From Priapulus caudatus (taxonomy: Eukaryota; Priapulida; Priapulimorpha; Priapulimorphida; Priapulidae), in assembly GCF_000485595.1 (NCBI RefSeq), contig NW_014577253.1:290208-354207 (forward strand): a stretch of 64,000 nucleotides of DNA, read 5' to 3'. The position numbers and the translations under genes are program-made. Position 1 is the stretch's first letter, and each line of letters opens with the position of its first letter. Under the pieces are notes generated by a model. The model was not told where the DNA came from. It was given only the letters and a program-made list of their open reading frames with translations, and ran no database searches. Below, piece after piece: positions 36,070 to 48,627 of the stretch.

Positions 36070-36934
36070 ATAATATAATTGATTGACGCTCGGTGCTATG
36101 CCTTCCATTATTATATAGACCTCATAATAATCATTAAACTCATCGCGTATATTTTTAGTGCGTATTTTCAATGTATTTGTCCAATTTCCATAGAGTTGAC
36201 TGCGAGTTGAAAATAGCATAGTCCTACTATAGATATGTTCACGTGCAGGTAGGTGCGTGCATTCGGCGTGAGTATGGCGGCCCAAAAGGCTCATTAAATT
36301 TAGGCTGGGGCATGATTAGCAGTTTAGCAGTTAGCCCACACAGTACTTCGTGAATGGCAATGTTCAAGTTGGCGAAACCGACCTACGCTGCAACATCCGA
36401 ACTGCAAGCGAGCCTTATAATTCACGCGTTGACGAGACCAATATCGAGTGACCATGCGCCCGCATCACCTCGGTGAAGACCACGTTTATCGCACGCATCG
36501 AAATAGCATGGAAGAAAAGGTCAACAAACCTTTACCGCCCGTGCCCTTTTCGCGTGGACGTATTTATGTATTACGCCGTACAAAGCATCCATAGCTGCTG
36601 GTTACGACGAAACAGACAGGTAATTGTGAGCGGCATCTGGCCCCGACCGACATTCACGGACACATCGCTGCCTGGCCATGCATTAATGATGGTCGTCGGC
36701 CGGGTCGATAGACGTGTGCCAGAGAGGCACGCGTATATATTATCTACGGTAAGAATATGTACATGTAGAATATGCTGTGAACGATGGATGACAACAGAAC
36801 AGCGAGACCACATACGACGTGAAACGGGCGAGGTTCTTGTACACGCTGCTTCATGCCAATATTCAACACGATCATAGTGCGATGGTTTAATGCAGGTTCA
36901 CCATGCACAGGTATACCTCGTTTAATGATAATAT

Positions 36935-36973
36935 CAGGAGTTTCATAATATAGTCGATATTATGACACTCCTG
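36935..36973. mobile_element. Hairpin mini-element (E5)
   Basis: CAGGAGTTTCATAATAT with an imperfect reverse complement ending CACTCCTG. Flanks ATAATAT / ATCATAT match 6 of 7. Confidence 0.7.
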
Positions 36974-37011
36974 ATCATATATATATATTATATATATATA
37001 TATATATATAT

Positions 37012-37183
37012 CAGGAGCTAATAATGAAAATATATTTGCTAATAATAATAGCTTGATAATTTGTTAATTTGCTAATTTGCTAATTATAATTTGATAATTT
37101 GACAAGCTTGATAATTTGATAAGCTTGATAATTTGCTAATAATATCAGGAGCTAATAATGACCTTTGTCATTATTAGCTCCTG
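37012..37183. mobile_element. Hairpin elements (E6), nested or partial pair
   Basis: A left end CAGGAGCTAATAATGA at 37012 is followed by TTGATAATTTG-type repeats, then a complete palindrome 37145-37183 (CAGGAGCTAATAATGAC with its reverse complement). It is flanked by (AT)n on both sides, so target duplications are unreadable. Confidence 0.65.
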
Positions 37184-37188
37184 ATATA

Positions 37189-37227
<39 letters not shown>

Positions 37228-37881
37228 GAGATGAGCAAGCGTTGTTGCGATGCATCGGGCTATTTACTAGCACCCCACCGACAGATCCAAAGTCCTTTGA
37301 TTCGTAATATTAAAGGTGCCTTCCCTCGAAATTTCAAGCGGACAACATATAATCAGGCAAAAATGTATTATTTTAACATTGCACGTTTGTACTTGCCTAT
37401 ATGTGTGTGATAGGTACAAAAATGACCGGGAATACGTTCATTCGAAGCTTTTAGACTACAAAGTGAAAGTGTCGGGTCGAATATTTCAAACAGCGTTTAC
37501 TTTTGCCGCTCTGCGGCGATGTTGTGACGCGTCTCTTGTTGCCATGCAGTGTTGCCAAGCGCTGAAGGTCATGAAGGCTGCACGTGCTCATAGATATCAT
37601 ATAGCACGTGTTATATGATATCTACTACTGTTACGTGACCTGCGTCGACTCTTGCCGCATGATACAGAAGCGCGGCGAAACAGGTTTTTCGAGTTGTTTT
37701 TTCGTTGAGCGAATATAGGCTTGATACATATTTTTACAGTTTTGTTTTCAAAGCTAACATTCAGTTAGAGTGTAGCGAGTTATTTACTTACATTTTTACA
37801 GCGGTTTGTCACAAAAATGTGCATGAGAAGGCAGAAGGCAGAAGGCATATTTAATGCAGGAGTGTGTCAATCACATAAAGG

Positions 37882-38291
37882 TAGGGGCACACGAGCGATT
37901 TTTATCGCCCGATCGCCGCGAATTTTAAAATCGCTCGAAAAATTCGCCCGTGTGCCCGTTCACGTCGACGCCGATTTTAATCGCCCGTACGAATCGCCCG
38001 TATCCAAAATGTTAGATATTTTCGGGCGATTATTTACGCCGGCGATTATTTACTGGCAAATTCGCTCGTGTGGGCGTGTCCGGCGTATTTTGTCGCCCGA
38101 TCAATTTTTCTAAACCAATCGGACGTGTTGTTGATATCAGGTGATGCATCATGTGATCATGTGATTCCGTCGAGTGGCGTACGCGTACGCTCTCAAATTC
38201 GCTACGTGTGCCCCTTCGTGATCGGGCGATTAAATTCGCTGGCGATTTTAATCGCCGCGATCGGGCGATAAAATACGCTCGTGTGCCCCTA
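37882..38291. mobile_element. MITE with TAGGGGCACACGAGCG ends, 410 bp
   Basis: Left end TAGGGGCACACGAGCGATT, right end CGCTCGTGTGCCCCTA. The inner arms both carry GCCCGATCGCCGCG. Target duplication is either TA or a degenerate CATAAAGG/CATAAGG. Non-coding, with many ATCGCC/GGCGAT blocks. Confidence 0.75.
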
Positions 38292-39039
38292 GCATAAGGC
38301 TGCGAACCATGCACTGTGAACACGGTGTTCACCACAACGATATGGAATCGCACCGACACGTCAGAAATATCATAAATAGTTATGATTATCGTGAGCCTGA
38401 AATGTCATCCATTTTACACGCGCAACTTCGGTTCAAACGTTATGAAATTTTAGACTTATTGCTAATGTCTGAGATCTAAGCTTGTCTCTTAAGACATTTT
38501 ATGTCTGAACTGCTTGCGATGTTTCCGAAGGGCCGGCCCCACGAGCACGCATTCCACTGGATGAGCGACATTCGCAATGCAGCGCGAATGTAGTTCTAAT
38601 TAATCAAATGTGCAGGCAGGTACAGCGCAGCCGACCACTGCCCGTAGTGCAGCCACCAACTCATCAAGACTAATAAACATACAGTAGCTTTGACTGGTAG
38701 AAGGTCGTCAGGTTTGCGCAACGATTTCGGTAGTGAAATGAACGGCGACGAACAGCGGAGGCAGGATTACGATACTGTGTATGAGATACGATATGTTTCA
38801 GGCCGCTCCTTCTGCTTTTAAATACGCGCATATTTCAAATCATCAGCGAGTATTGCGAACAGGAATTTCACCGTCAATTATTTGCATGAATGACGTAACA
38901 GTGACCCTATTCGATAATGGTCCGTTTCTATTTTGGTTGCAGTGCGTAAACACATTATTTGAAAAAAAGAGACTTATTTGCAAATCTCAATATTGAGGTA
39001 TATCTAGATGAGTGTTGATAAATATATGATAGATTAAAC

Positions 39040-39069
39040 CAGGAGTCTATCAATATTGATAGACTCTTG
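39040..39069. mobile_element. Hairpin mini-element (E7), copy of 7942-7971
   Basis: CAGGAGTCTATCAATATTG..., identical to 7942-7971 except C to T near the right end (CTCTTG). Exact 7-bp duplication ATTAAAC (39033-39039, 39070-39076). Confidence 0.85.
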
Positions 39070-39122
39070 ATTAAACGTATATAACATAAGACAGTTTTAC
39101 GCCATTTGTATGGTATAATAGA

Positions 39123-40563
39123 GCTCAAGGGGTCGTTGTCGTATCAGGTACTACAGATATGTACCCGAGGTACATATATCAGGAGTTAATAAAGACAAAG
39201 ATGTAGACAATACAAGACTGTACCAGACTTGTACTACAGAAGTGTACCCTAACCCTAACCCTAACCCTAACCCTAAAAATACCTCATATAACAAGTGCCG
39301 CAGAGCGACAGCGCTCATCTAACGTCTACTGCGGTGACTCCTGTGGGTAAGTGGTGGGATTCTAGTACCTGCTAGTTCCCAAATGTGTCACATACACGCC
39401 GAAACAGTGGACTGCAAGGGATGGTATCAGGAACCTTCTCAAAAGAATGTTTGTTGGGATCCGTTATGAAAGTTGCACGAAGAGTGGCGCGTAGTTTAAG
39501 TGTCTTCAAGATTAAAGATGGCAGCTCCCGATCATAGCGTAGTTAAGTATCAAGAACTATTATGCAAGACAGAAATGGTAAGCCTCATCCATTCTACCTA
39601 CTCAAGCCTACAGTCTGCAGAATTGCAATTAGAGAGCGCCACCTGTAACCAATTAAAGGCGGCAAAAACTGCAGGACCAACACATGCCCTGGCAGCAGCC
39701 ACCTGCAGTGGGATACGTTACTGTAACATACTGCAGTAAGAATGACATAGAAAATTATACGATTTAAGTAAGGAACATACAACCCTTCTTTAACCAAATT
39801 TAGCTTTTTGAAAATTTCACTGTGACATTGTATGCCTCATACATCCGGCATTGTATAGCATTCTAGCTAGCAACCCGAGCTGAATCAAATTCTTTCTAAC
39901 ACACAGTCCCAAATCCAAGTTTATACCCTCTCTGAGGGTCAAAAGGTTATCCGACACTTACTCTTCGCGATGTCAGCAGAAGGTGACATTTCATGGTCGC
40001 TTTCAGATAAAAGCCATAAAAATCTAGTCACCGCTGAAGACAAAACAAGTTTTTCAAATCGCTCCGTCAGACATGTTCAGAAATGTTAAAATCTGTACCT
40101 GTGCCCACTGACCCTTTAGACTGTGACTCAATTTCCGCACACAGTGTGGCTTTTCCTACCAGATGCTATACAACCGCACTATCGACGAGGCCTAGCGAGC
40201 CGTTAGATTTGTGCCGCAAATCTCATTTCCTCCCTATACCTTAAGTTAAGGAGTGAGATTGTCCCCCTTCCTTTACACCTTCTTGACCTTTGACCTTGAC
40301 GCCCACCTTCGACATTCCCAAATCGTTTTCGGATTACCCCCCCACATCTCCGAATATGCCGTGACCCGTAGCGTCGAGCGTATAGATTTTGTGCCCAACT
40401 GTGTGACGACGCACGACGTACGACGGACGCACAGACGCACGCGATCATGCGATTCTACAAGCTGCATCTGACTATGTCAGATGAGCTAAACATAATACTA
40501 AACAACCTAAAACTACCTCGGGTACATATCTGTAGTACCTGATACGACAACGACCCCATCTGC
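39123..40563. mobile_element. TIR element with telomeric repeats (T3), interrupted by R4
   Basis: Ends GCTCAAGGGGTCGTTGTCG (39123) and the reverse complement of GCAGATGGGGTCGTTGTCG (40563). The inner 44 bp of the TIRs (39129-39172 against ~40514-40557) match exactly. Exact 9-bp duplication TATAATAGA (39114-39122, 40564-40572). (CCCTAA)n lies at 39246-39286. The R4 element is inserted just after the telomeric tract. Confidence 0.85.
39291..40489 (+). mobile_element. Dispersed 'R' element, full-length (R4), nested in T3
   Basis: ACAAGTGCCGCAGAGCGACAG at the 5' end and ...GTCAGATGAGCTAA at the 3' end, collinear with R2 (13538-14559). The 5' 110 bases match R1 in reverse. It contains TTGACCTTTGACCTTGACG (near 40283) and a degenerate GACGGACG run before the 3' hairpin. 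Confidence 0.7.
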
Positions 40564-43271
40564 TATAATAGACGGCAGTTCGCAGCCACTGTGTGCACTA
40601 TACGTGCAAGCGCGTTTCCCGGGCAGATAATGGAAAACGATAACCAGGATAACGAAAGAGGTCTCTCACATCCAAGAAGTATACTTGCAAATCTCTGCTG
40701 CCCGCTTACGAACGAATTACGAAAGAACTGGCCGCGCTCACCCACGCGCTCCCCTATAGCATAATCAGGCAAATGGCCCGTATTCTGCTATATACATTCA
40801 CCGAGTAAGACGCACACGTTTAACACATAATATTATACATACACAAGAGACAAGATATTGGAATCCCTTCATATAATATAAGCTTGTGCAGAGCGCCAGA
40901 TGCCTCTGGTATCCTACATCTATCAGGTTCATAAACCCCCAGCTAAGATACCTGCCACTTATTCTGGGCTTTTGAGAGTCAGCATTAGCCAAGTAGCATC
41001 TGGTAATATGCAATATAATCCGAATAAAACGATACTACTAAAAATACTAGTCGGATGACGGACGAATTTACGCCCTAGGATTTGGGTCTGGAAATTTGAT
41101 TAGGTTCTGGCCTAGGTGTGTATGGGGGGGGCACTCAGGTATTGGCAGGTATTCACACGAGCTGAATCAAGGGTGGTTTAAGTGTACTATGAGACTTACC
41201 GATGTGCCGTTGCACAACATATTCTCTAACCATGTAATAGATAAATCCAACCAAGTGGAAGCTACTCGGTATTATTTAACGCTGTTTCCCGCCAGTGAAA
41301 AATTCGGTGAGAAATCTCGTGCGTCGCCTAGTATGCGCCGATGTAATCTCTAATGTACTTATCAGACTGCGTTGGAAAGATAGGGCGAATAACACAATGC
41401 AAGCTAGTTTCAGTCCACTCATTTATAGTGTCCAAAGATTAGTAATGGTCCAGTTATAGTGAAGAATGGAGTGAATCTATACGGAAGCCTGCATATTCGA
41501 CACAGATAATGCACATATTTGGTGGGGCGGGGTTGGGGGGACTCATGGGGTGGTGGGTTATTGGGTTAGGGAAGAATGGCTGTAGATAAGGGCTATTCGG
41601 TTTTCCATTTTTATCACTCTCTGGTGCCTAGAATTAACTGAATAATGATCGCAGACTATTTTTCCGGTGGGAAAGCATGAGCCCACACGGACTCGCTTCA
41701 CTGGCTTTGGCCGGCCCATCTGGTTAGTGTGACGGTAGTGGTGGTGTGAACATAAACGAAGCCAGCGTAAAGACGACGACGACGACACTCTGCTATAAAA
41801 ATTCCTACCGATGCCGGCAGCGACATTCCCGCTCTTGTGCAGTTTTGCGCCATATTATAACACCCCATTGAAAGGCAAAACCCGGTCTCACACTAGATCA
41901 GTTACGCCGGCGTCACGGCAGCTGCTACTACTCACGATGACACGCGAATGTTCTGAGATTGGTTTTTAATAAGAAACGCGTAAAAAATCTGTTAAAGTGG
42001 CGTAATGACCTCACCGTCTCGTCAGGTGTCAACTGTCACTGCCAAGCGACGGCGTTGTCAATCATCAGCGTTTACTAACAACCGACAAGTAATGAGGCAA
42101 AAGTGAAATGACTCAAGCTGCATGGTTTTGTAATCGTATCCTACCGCCCGTCTTAGAAGTCTGCTGTTTGTTGCCGTCATCAGGACCCGATCGTTACCAT
42201 TTTTAACCACATGACATTTTTGCGAGTAAAGTACCGGAATATACTTTATCTTTGCAAGTTGTTCAGTTTTACGAATGAAAGTGTCAATAACACCATAGCT
42301 CACCTTGGGATTGTGATAGAAGAGGGATTTAGCAATCTAAGCTGGCACCTGGTTGCATCTAATTCTGAAGCGCATGGCTATATACATGCGCGTTAGCACG
42401 CGATTCAAACACTCACAGACGAAAGTAAACACGGCACGCAGGAAGACAGTTCGCGCCTACCCTGCTACGTCGTGCTACGCTGTATGGGCAAACACGGCAC
42501 GCCAGGTATAGTAGGCTTTGTGCCTGGTACACCTACGAGCCAGGCAAGACGTTTCCTGAACGTACACCCGGCAGCCATCATATATATAATAACAGTCACA
42601 GTACACAGCAGGCCATTCATGCCAGACCATCGCGATCACGCTGCCGTATTGCCCGCAGAAAACTGGACAAACGGAGACTGTAACTGGTTGTGGGCGAAGC
42701 AAACAACTCAGACTTGATACGACTTCTAGAGAAGTGCACGTAATACACAGGGCGTGTGCAATGTATCTGATTCTCGGTCAGCACAATACAATCGCCGCCC
42801 CCCTGTTTCTACTAACCGCTACGTTGCTTCATTAAAATAACTGACGATGAAAAATCAACCGCTAGATTTGACGGTAATTCCGTGCTCTCCGCTTTCTCGG
42901 GCCTCGGATAAACGGGCACATCGTATATACGACATGTCTTTCAAAAACAATCCTTACGCACGTTGTTAGTGTGTTCACCGACGACAGTGTGTTCAGGATA
43001 TTTTCACGGTTACCGACCTGTCACGATAAAGCAGTGAGCACTGTATCCTACCGCTATCCAGGAAATAACAGACTAGTATAGTAGTACGTACGACTACACG
43101 CTGTAGTCGACGATTGAATGTCTGCTAACCCCTGCTGCACCTAGGAGTTTTCATTCACTCGTGATATGACGTAGCGCGAGCAGGCTGTTAGACTAATGTG
43201 TGAACATAAACACATATGGTCTTTCAGTGTATGACCTTTTCTCGGAGCTAGGTATAACCACAGGCACTTGG

Positions 43272-43348
43272 AGGCTCAAATTTCGAGTTTCAAGTTTCAA
43301 GAAGAGTAAAAGAGTGAAACTTGAAACTTGAAACTGAAATTTGAGCCT
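43272..43348. repeat. Inverted repeat, ~29-bp arms
   Basis: AGGCTCAAATTTCGAGTTTC at 43272 pairs with the reverse complement ending at 43348. The interior repeats AAGTTTCAAG/CTTGAAACTT. No clear target duplication. Confidence 0.8.
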
Positions 43349-43651
43349 ACAAGGGCGTGATTCATTTATAAGAATTAATTTAATAGGTGAGCGGCTGAGT
43401 TCATCGTGTCCGTTTTCCTTATAAATCTGCGATAAGTTTAACAGTGTTAATTTCCTTAAATTGAATTAAGATTTTACTAACAGCTTTTTTAAGCTTAATT
43501 ATGGACTTTTAAACATAGATGCTCGGGTCTTATCAGCGTTACCAGCTTCGTCTCATAGCAGACATACTCATAACAAAAAGGCTTCAAATATGTTTCTACC
43601 TAACACTCGATGTAGATGGACAGAGGCAGGAGTGGATAATATAGATAAATA

Positions 43652-44156
43652 CCTCCGCCAAGGGGTTAGCAGGAGGTTATGTTTTCACCGGCGTGTGTTT
43701 GTTGGTTTGTGGGTTTGTGCGTTTGTTTGTTTGTGTACAGCCTAACTAAAAAAGTTATGGACGGATTGTCATAAAATTTTCAGAATAGGTCAGAAATGGG
43801 CTAACTTAGAATTGATGAGATTTTGGTGGTGATCCGGATCCAATTATTAAAAAAAAAATTCAGGATAGGTCAGAAATGGAGTAACTTAGAATTCATTTAC
43901 ATTTTGGTGGTGATCCGGATCCAATTATTAAAAAAAAAATTCAGGATAGGTCAGAAATGGGGTAACTTAGAATTGATTACATTTCGGTGGTGATCCGGAT
44001 CCAATTAATTAAAAAAAATTTCAGGATAGGTCAGAAATGGATTAACTTAGAATTGATTACATTTTGGTGGTGATCCGGATCCAATTAATTAATAAAATTT
44101 TTCAGTGAGACAATTGAGCTGCCTGGGCGGAGGTCTGCGCTCTCCGAGTGCTCTAG
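43652..44156 (+). repeat. CCTCCGCC element with ~80-bp internal tandem repeat
   Basis: Begins CCTCCGCCAAGGGGTTAGC, then a GTTTGTTTGTGGG stretch, then AAAAAAGTTATGGACGGATT, then four ~80-bp units spaced 80-81 bp (GGTGGTGATCCGGATCC at ~43826, 43907, 43987, 44067). It ends GGCGGAGGTCTGCGCTCTCC. CCTCCGCC/GGCGGAGG form short inverted ends. Sequences of this type recur in many animal genomes as dispersed non-coding repeats; I cannot assign a superfamily. Confidence 0.75.
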
Positions 44157-45705
44157 TATTATATAATTTATGTATTATATATATATATGGATTATATATT
44201 AATATATATTATGTATAATATATATATACATTATACACTCCTGACAGAGGTAACGCACTACAAGGGCATCAATTTAGGGTCAGGTGCAAATGTTTGCACT
44301 GTAGAACATGGATAGGCTCTCATGAACCACTGAACACATATATGTGATAGCTGAGCATAGTGACTCACACACAGACGCACCCAAACAGGGCTAGCATCGC
44401 TTGTGACTCCAACTAATCAAACAATTTAGACGACACACTATGGTGAACCAAGTTGAACCAACACCTTGTGAGCAACCTCTGCAGCAAGTTAAGTTGGCGT
44501 GGAATGCTATTCAAACAACCACGTTACTTTGAGTGTGCAGGCAACTTTTCAATCATTAACGAAGTAATATCAATAAAACTAGATATATACTGCGGGCTAT
44601 AACTTCGAATAATGCCCGTGGGCAATGACTACACTCTGAACATATCACCGTATCTAGAGTGCAAATGAAGTTCATCAAAGTTTTTGCTAGTGAATGGCCA
44701 GTGGCCACGCAATAGCCTCACACACAGAACAATATAGGTTGCGACTTTTAAAGTTTTCATAACTCGAGTTTTTAGTTGATTCTGTTATATCAACGTAGCC
44801 CGACACACGTGTACTGTATGTAGCATGTAAAACGTCCGTGTACCGCACAGCAACATATACAAGCATTCACGTCAGTTTGTCCACTACAACACACGCACAC
44901 ACACGCATTCTGAATTAGGACTTGCCTGGCAACAGATTAAGGACCAATAATGATGAGCTTTTCTACTCCAGACTGGCAATGTTGTCACTGGTCAATGAAC
45001 GTGTCCGGGTGAGTCAATTCGCGCGCAAGGTCCTAATACCATGCCACGGCTGAATGGGTCGTGTGTGGAAAAACACTCCCTCGGTGTCCTAATGGTATTC
45101 CACAGCTAAACGAGTCCGTGTGTGTTTTCACGACAATGCGGGTGAACCAGTCTCGATGTGACCCCGATACTGCCGGCTAAGCTAAACGTAACTGTCTGCA
45201 CTTGGCATGTGTGAATTATCGTGATGAAGACACCTTTCACATCAGCCCCCCCCCCCAATACCCGAACCTGTGACATCTACTTTGTAGGGAAATGCATCTT
45301 ATATATGCTTATTGGGGAAGAGGGTGGGATAAATGTTCATTGATGCCCTGACCGATCTACCTTTACTTAGTACTTTTCCTCTCTACTGACATCTTTTCAG
45401 ATTAGCTTCTCACAGATAGCTTCAGATTCTCATGATAAGAACACTATAGGTGAAGCTGTTTAGATTTATCCAGCATTTTTCACAGACGAATGAACAAACA
45501 GAGTGATCTACACACGAATCTTATTGTCATTCTGCGAGCTCTTTCCAAAAGAGCTCCTAATAACGTATTCCTTTTTCATTGTTACGATTTCGAGGGAGCT
45601 GTGAATAATTAAAGCAAACACGACATGACGTCAGTGCATTACAAATGGCACCTGCGTCGATGGCCTAGCTTTGGTGAATGGAGTCGAACACAAAGCATGG
45701 CTTAC

Positions 45706-45885
45706 CTCTGAATCTCCATTAATCCTCATGCTAGAGGCCGGTCGGCTAGCCGGGGTCTTCTTATAGTCAATGTTGTCCATGCTACCGCTGACCGCTATGT
45801 TTCGCGACTTGTAGTACTCGTCAGTTTCGCTGTCGACCACCAACATCTTTGTGTTGTCCGGCATGGCCTTTATCTTGTTGACGAC
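45706..45885 (-). CDS. PDZ domain J, exon 3 of 3
   Basis: 60 codons, phase 0 to phase 0 (acceptor ...AACAG, donor GTAAGC). It encodes helix alphaB onward: VVNKIKAMPDNTKMLVVD, then the extension Y-Y-K-S-R-N-I-A-V-S-G-S-M, then a K-K-T-P-A-S-R-P linker. With 46173-46303 and 46814-46907 it forms one PDZ. It is the last PDZ before the tail exon. The boundary before VV is the same as in PDZ A, suggesting an ancestral intron. Confidence 0.85.
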
Positions 45886-46172
45886 CTGTTTCGACAGTCA
45901 GAAGACGACTTGAGGAAATGTTCGCATTTATTTTAATGCCATGTCGTACCTTGTTGCACGTGCATAAAACGAAATTTTACATCAAAAACTATATCTGCCC
46001 CCGATCTACACTGATCTTGCCAAGTCATTTAGAATCGACCGCTTCAGAGACAGTCAACAGGAATATTGAAAATCAGACTACCTTCCACATCAACTACTTT
46101 CCTCTGGCCGGATCAGCCAGACATACAATGCCAGCTCTCAGCGCCAGTCTAAGCTTCTAGCATAATGTTTAC

Positions 46173-46303
46173 CTGCGGATGGCTGTCGTTCTCAATATTG
46201 CTGCCATTGACCTCAACGATCCTGTCTCCCTTCCTAAGTCCGGCCAGGTCCGCTGGTCCGTCTTTGTCGATATCGCCCAAAAACTCTCCAAGTCCATTCT
46301 TGT
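46173..46303 (-). CDS. PDZ domain J, exon 2 of 3
   Basis: 131 nt: two bases complete a split Asp codon, then 43 codons to HPQ. It holds the strand-loop core: E-F-L-G-D-I-D-K-D-G-P-A-D-L-A-G-L-R-K-G-D-R-I-V-E-V-N-G. The class I His at the start of helix alphaB is present (S-H-P-Q). Acceptor TTTTGCAG, donor GTAAAC. Confidence 0.85.
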
Positions 46304-46813
46304 CTGCAAAACGGCAAAGACCGCACGTTCGTCACACTCCCTAGCATCGCAGTTTTAGGTAGGGAACTGTTAATTTGAGGAGCATAAACTATAATCCTGA
46401 ACCATAGATGCAATATGGATAAGTTCATTCTCAGATAAACAGTTGAAAAGAGATTACATGTTTTCATTCATACGATGAGTTATTATTAGCGACAATGTCA
46501 ATATCGGATTAGAAATATGAGCACACAGTATCGTTTTCAAGGTTAACCAACAGGACTACTAAGCTTCTGCTTACGAATGTACTACAACAATACAACATAC
46601 GTTCCACTAGAGGACAGCAAACATCGACGGTCAGTGCGAAACCTGTGGCCGCTAACATTCAATATTCTCGATATACATTTAATATATTTTATGTTTTATA
46701 TATTTTTCACATTTATTTAATTATATTATATTTTTATTTTTTAATATATATTTGTTTCAATAATTTTTTTTCTAATCAGCGCACGCGACTCTTGCATGTG
46801 GTATGAAACCCAC

Positions 46814-46907
46814 CAGCCAGCAAGTTGAAGCCATAACCCTGGAAGTCCGGCCACTTGCAGACATGGGCCAGTCGTGGGCGGGGCACACTGTCTGGGATGC
46901 CATTGTC
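46814..46907 (-). CDS. PDZ domain J, exon 1 of 3
   Basis: 94 nt, phase 0 to phase 1 (acceptor ATCACAG, donor GTGGGT). It reads P-R-P-R-L-A-H-V-C-K-W-P-D-F-Q-G-Y-G-F-N-L, with the carboxylate-binding GYGF loop. It was recognised by homology to the other nine domains and by the splice sites; it is too short to stand out as a frame. Confidence 0.82.
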
Positions 46908-47130
46908 CTGTGATTACAATAACAAAATAAGCCCGTGTACATACGTCAGTCAACAAAGCCTGTACGCACTAATTCGTGCTAACTATTTAGGAACATGAGG
47001 CTCTAACACAGACACTGAAGTAAAATATTTCTGACACAGTAGAAGGACAATAGCGGGTCATGGTAATACTGCAAGAGACATGAGCACTATACCACCCATT
47101 AAATAACGTTGCTAAGCAAAAATATGATAT

Positions 47131-47177
47131 CAGGAGTGAATAATAAAGATTATTATTCACTCTATTATTCACTCCTG
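47131..47177. mobile_element. Hairpin mini-element (E8)
   Basis: CAGGAGTGAATAATA ... TATTATTCACTCCTG, with a 17-bp centre that repeats TATTATTCACTC. Exact 7-bp duplication ATGATAT (47124-47130, 47178-47184). Lies in the intron between PDZ I and PDZ J. Confidence 0.85.
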
Positions 47178-48412
47178 ATGATATCATATGAATTGGAGTA
47201 ATGGTGTGCGTGCGCGAATTCAGAGCGGAAGGGGTTATTAATTAAACATAGGCAGACGTATAATACAACACGGAGTACAGACACAATAGCCACACAAAGC
47301 CAAAACAGCAGCACGTAAAAACCTGTGAATTTAACAGCATAATAAGGTAACCATCAACAGCCATTGTAAGCTAATGCTGATGTTCCATGTCAGTGATCCC
47401 GGGGGAAAATGAGAAACAATGCGTGGGTATTTGTTGCTCTTTGTGTGTACCATAGAATACAATGGCTTTCCTACTTGGCCAATTTCCATCAGACAACCCC
47501 CATACCAGGAACAAACTCAGACATACGCGTTGTTACTATCCACTAAATCGGATAATTAATCGCTGGTAAAAAGTAGGTTAATTTCCCTTTCTTACTAACG
47601 CTTTCCAATTAACACTAACGTACGTGCATTCCTACCATAACTGAACAGCAATGTCATTCAGCAGAAGTAGCCGACCGTGAAACCTATAGAACCCCAACCA
47701 ATGCGAGCGAGCATGGTTATATGAGCAGTGGACTGATACCAGACATTGAACACCTACAGTCTGCAGATAGTGGTCACAGAATTATATTCAACGAAGGAGC
47801 CGAGAGACAAGTAGGACTACCACGAAAGCCTCACACATTATTTGTCAAAACGGACTAAAAACTTGCATATACCCCGATTCATGGCACCTGTACTGCCTAT
47901 CTACTACTTTGACAATCTACGAGCTAGTAATTTGTCTTGTATATTATTCTTGGGTGACGTCACCGACACATTGTATATGCACCTGTATTCCAAGAGCAGC
48001 AAGGCAGCACACACATGAGCTGAAAGCACGCACGCAATAGCAAAACACGGATAGAACGAAGAAAGATGGTATAACCTTATTTCCAGTTACACACAGCCAA
48101 ATAGCATTGTACTTTTTCAAATTGACGGTGGATTACAATGGTGTGTTGTGCCCAATTAACATCACGCGATTTCACACTGAAGGACATAACTCAGCATAGG
48201 CTAGCAATTGCGGGCGTACAAAAATTCGCCTCAATTGGCCATGGAAGGCCATTGGACTCTAGAACAGCGTCAGATTACACACATTTCTAGCTTCCTAGTG
48301 CTAACCTTCCTCTAGCTATAAGAAACAGTCATACATCAAACGGCCATGTGTACTGACGTCCGCCTGGCAGCAGATCGGGCTCGTCTTCCACATTTTATCA
48401 GACTAGACACAC

Positions 48413-48461
48413 ATGCACACGCACGCACACGCGAACACGCACACGCACACGCACACGCGCG

Positions 48462-48509
<48 letters not shown>

Positions 48510-48605
48510 GAGAGACACACACACACAGACACACGCACGCACGCACACCACACCACACCACACGCACGCACACGCACGCACGCGCGCAAGCACGCCCACA
48601 CGCAC
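48413..48605. repeat. (CA)n/(GCAC)n array in intron I-J
   Basis: CACGCACAC units, ~20 CA, a GAGA interruption, then more CACGCAC. It starts ~25 nt from the donor of PDZ exon I. It accounts for the long Val/Cys-rich minus-strand extensions of that exon's frame. Confidence 0.95.
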
Positions 48606-48627
48606 AGGAGTCTTGACGCGAGCCTAC

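Larger units (their letters stand above)
13041..45705 (-). other. Inferred 32.7-kb last intron of the PDZ gene, repeat-filled
   Basis: Between the donor GTAAGC at 45705 and the acceptor at 13042-13041. Almost every mobile element listed between 13.5 and 44.2 kb lies here. I see no PDZ-like exon in this interval on either strand. Unlisted gaps (31.9-32.9, 33.2-34.3, 36.1-36.9, 38.3-39.0, 40.6-43.2, 44.2-45.6 kb) show only unrecognised single-copy-like sequence. Confidence 0.55.
46908..48627 (-). other. Intron I-J
   Basis: 1.72 kb. It contains the hairpin element 47131-47177 and the CA/GCAC array 48413-48605 close to the donor. No exon recognised. Confidence 0.6.

Noticed and set aside
39500-39739. 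79-codon plus-strand frame with MAAPDHS-like start
   Set aside because: Lies wholly inside the R4 element and is not conserved as a frame in R2 or R3.
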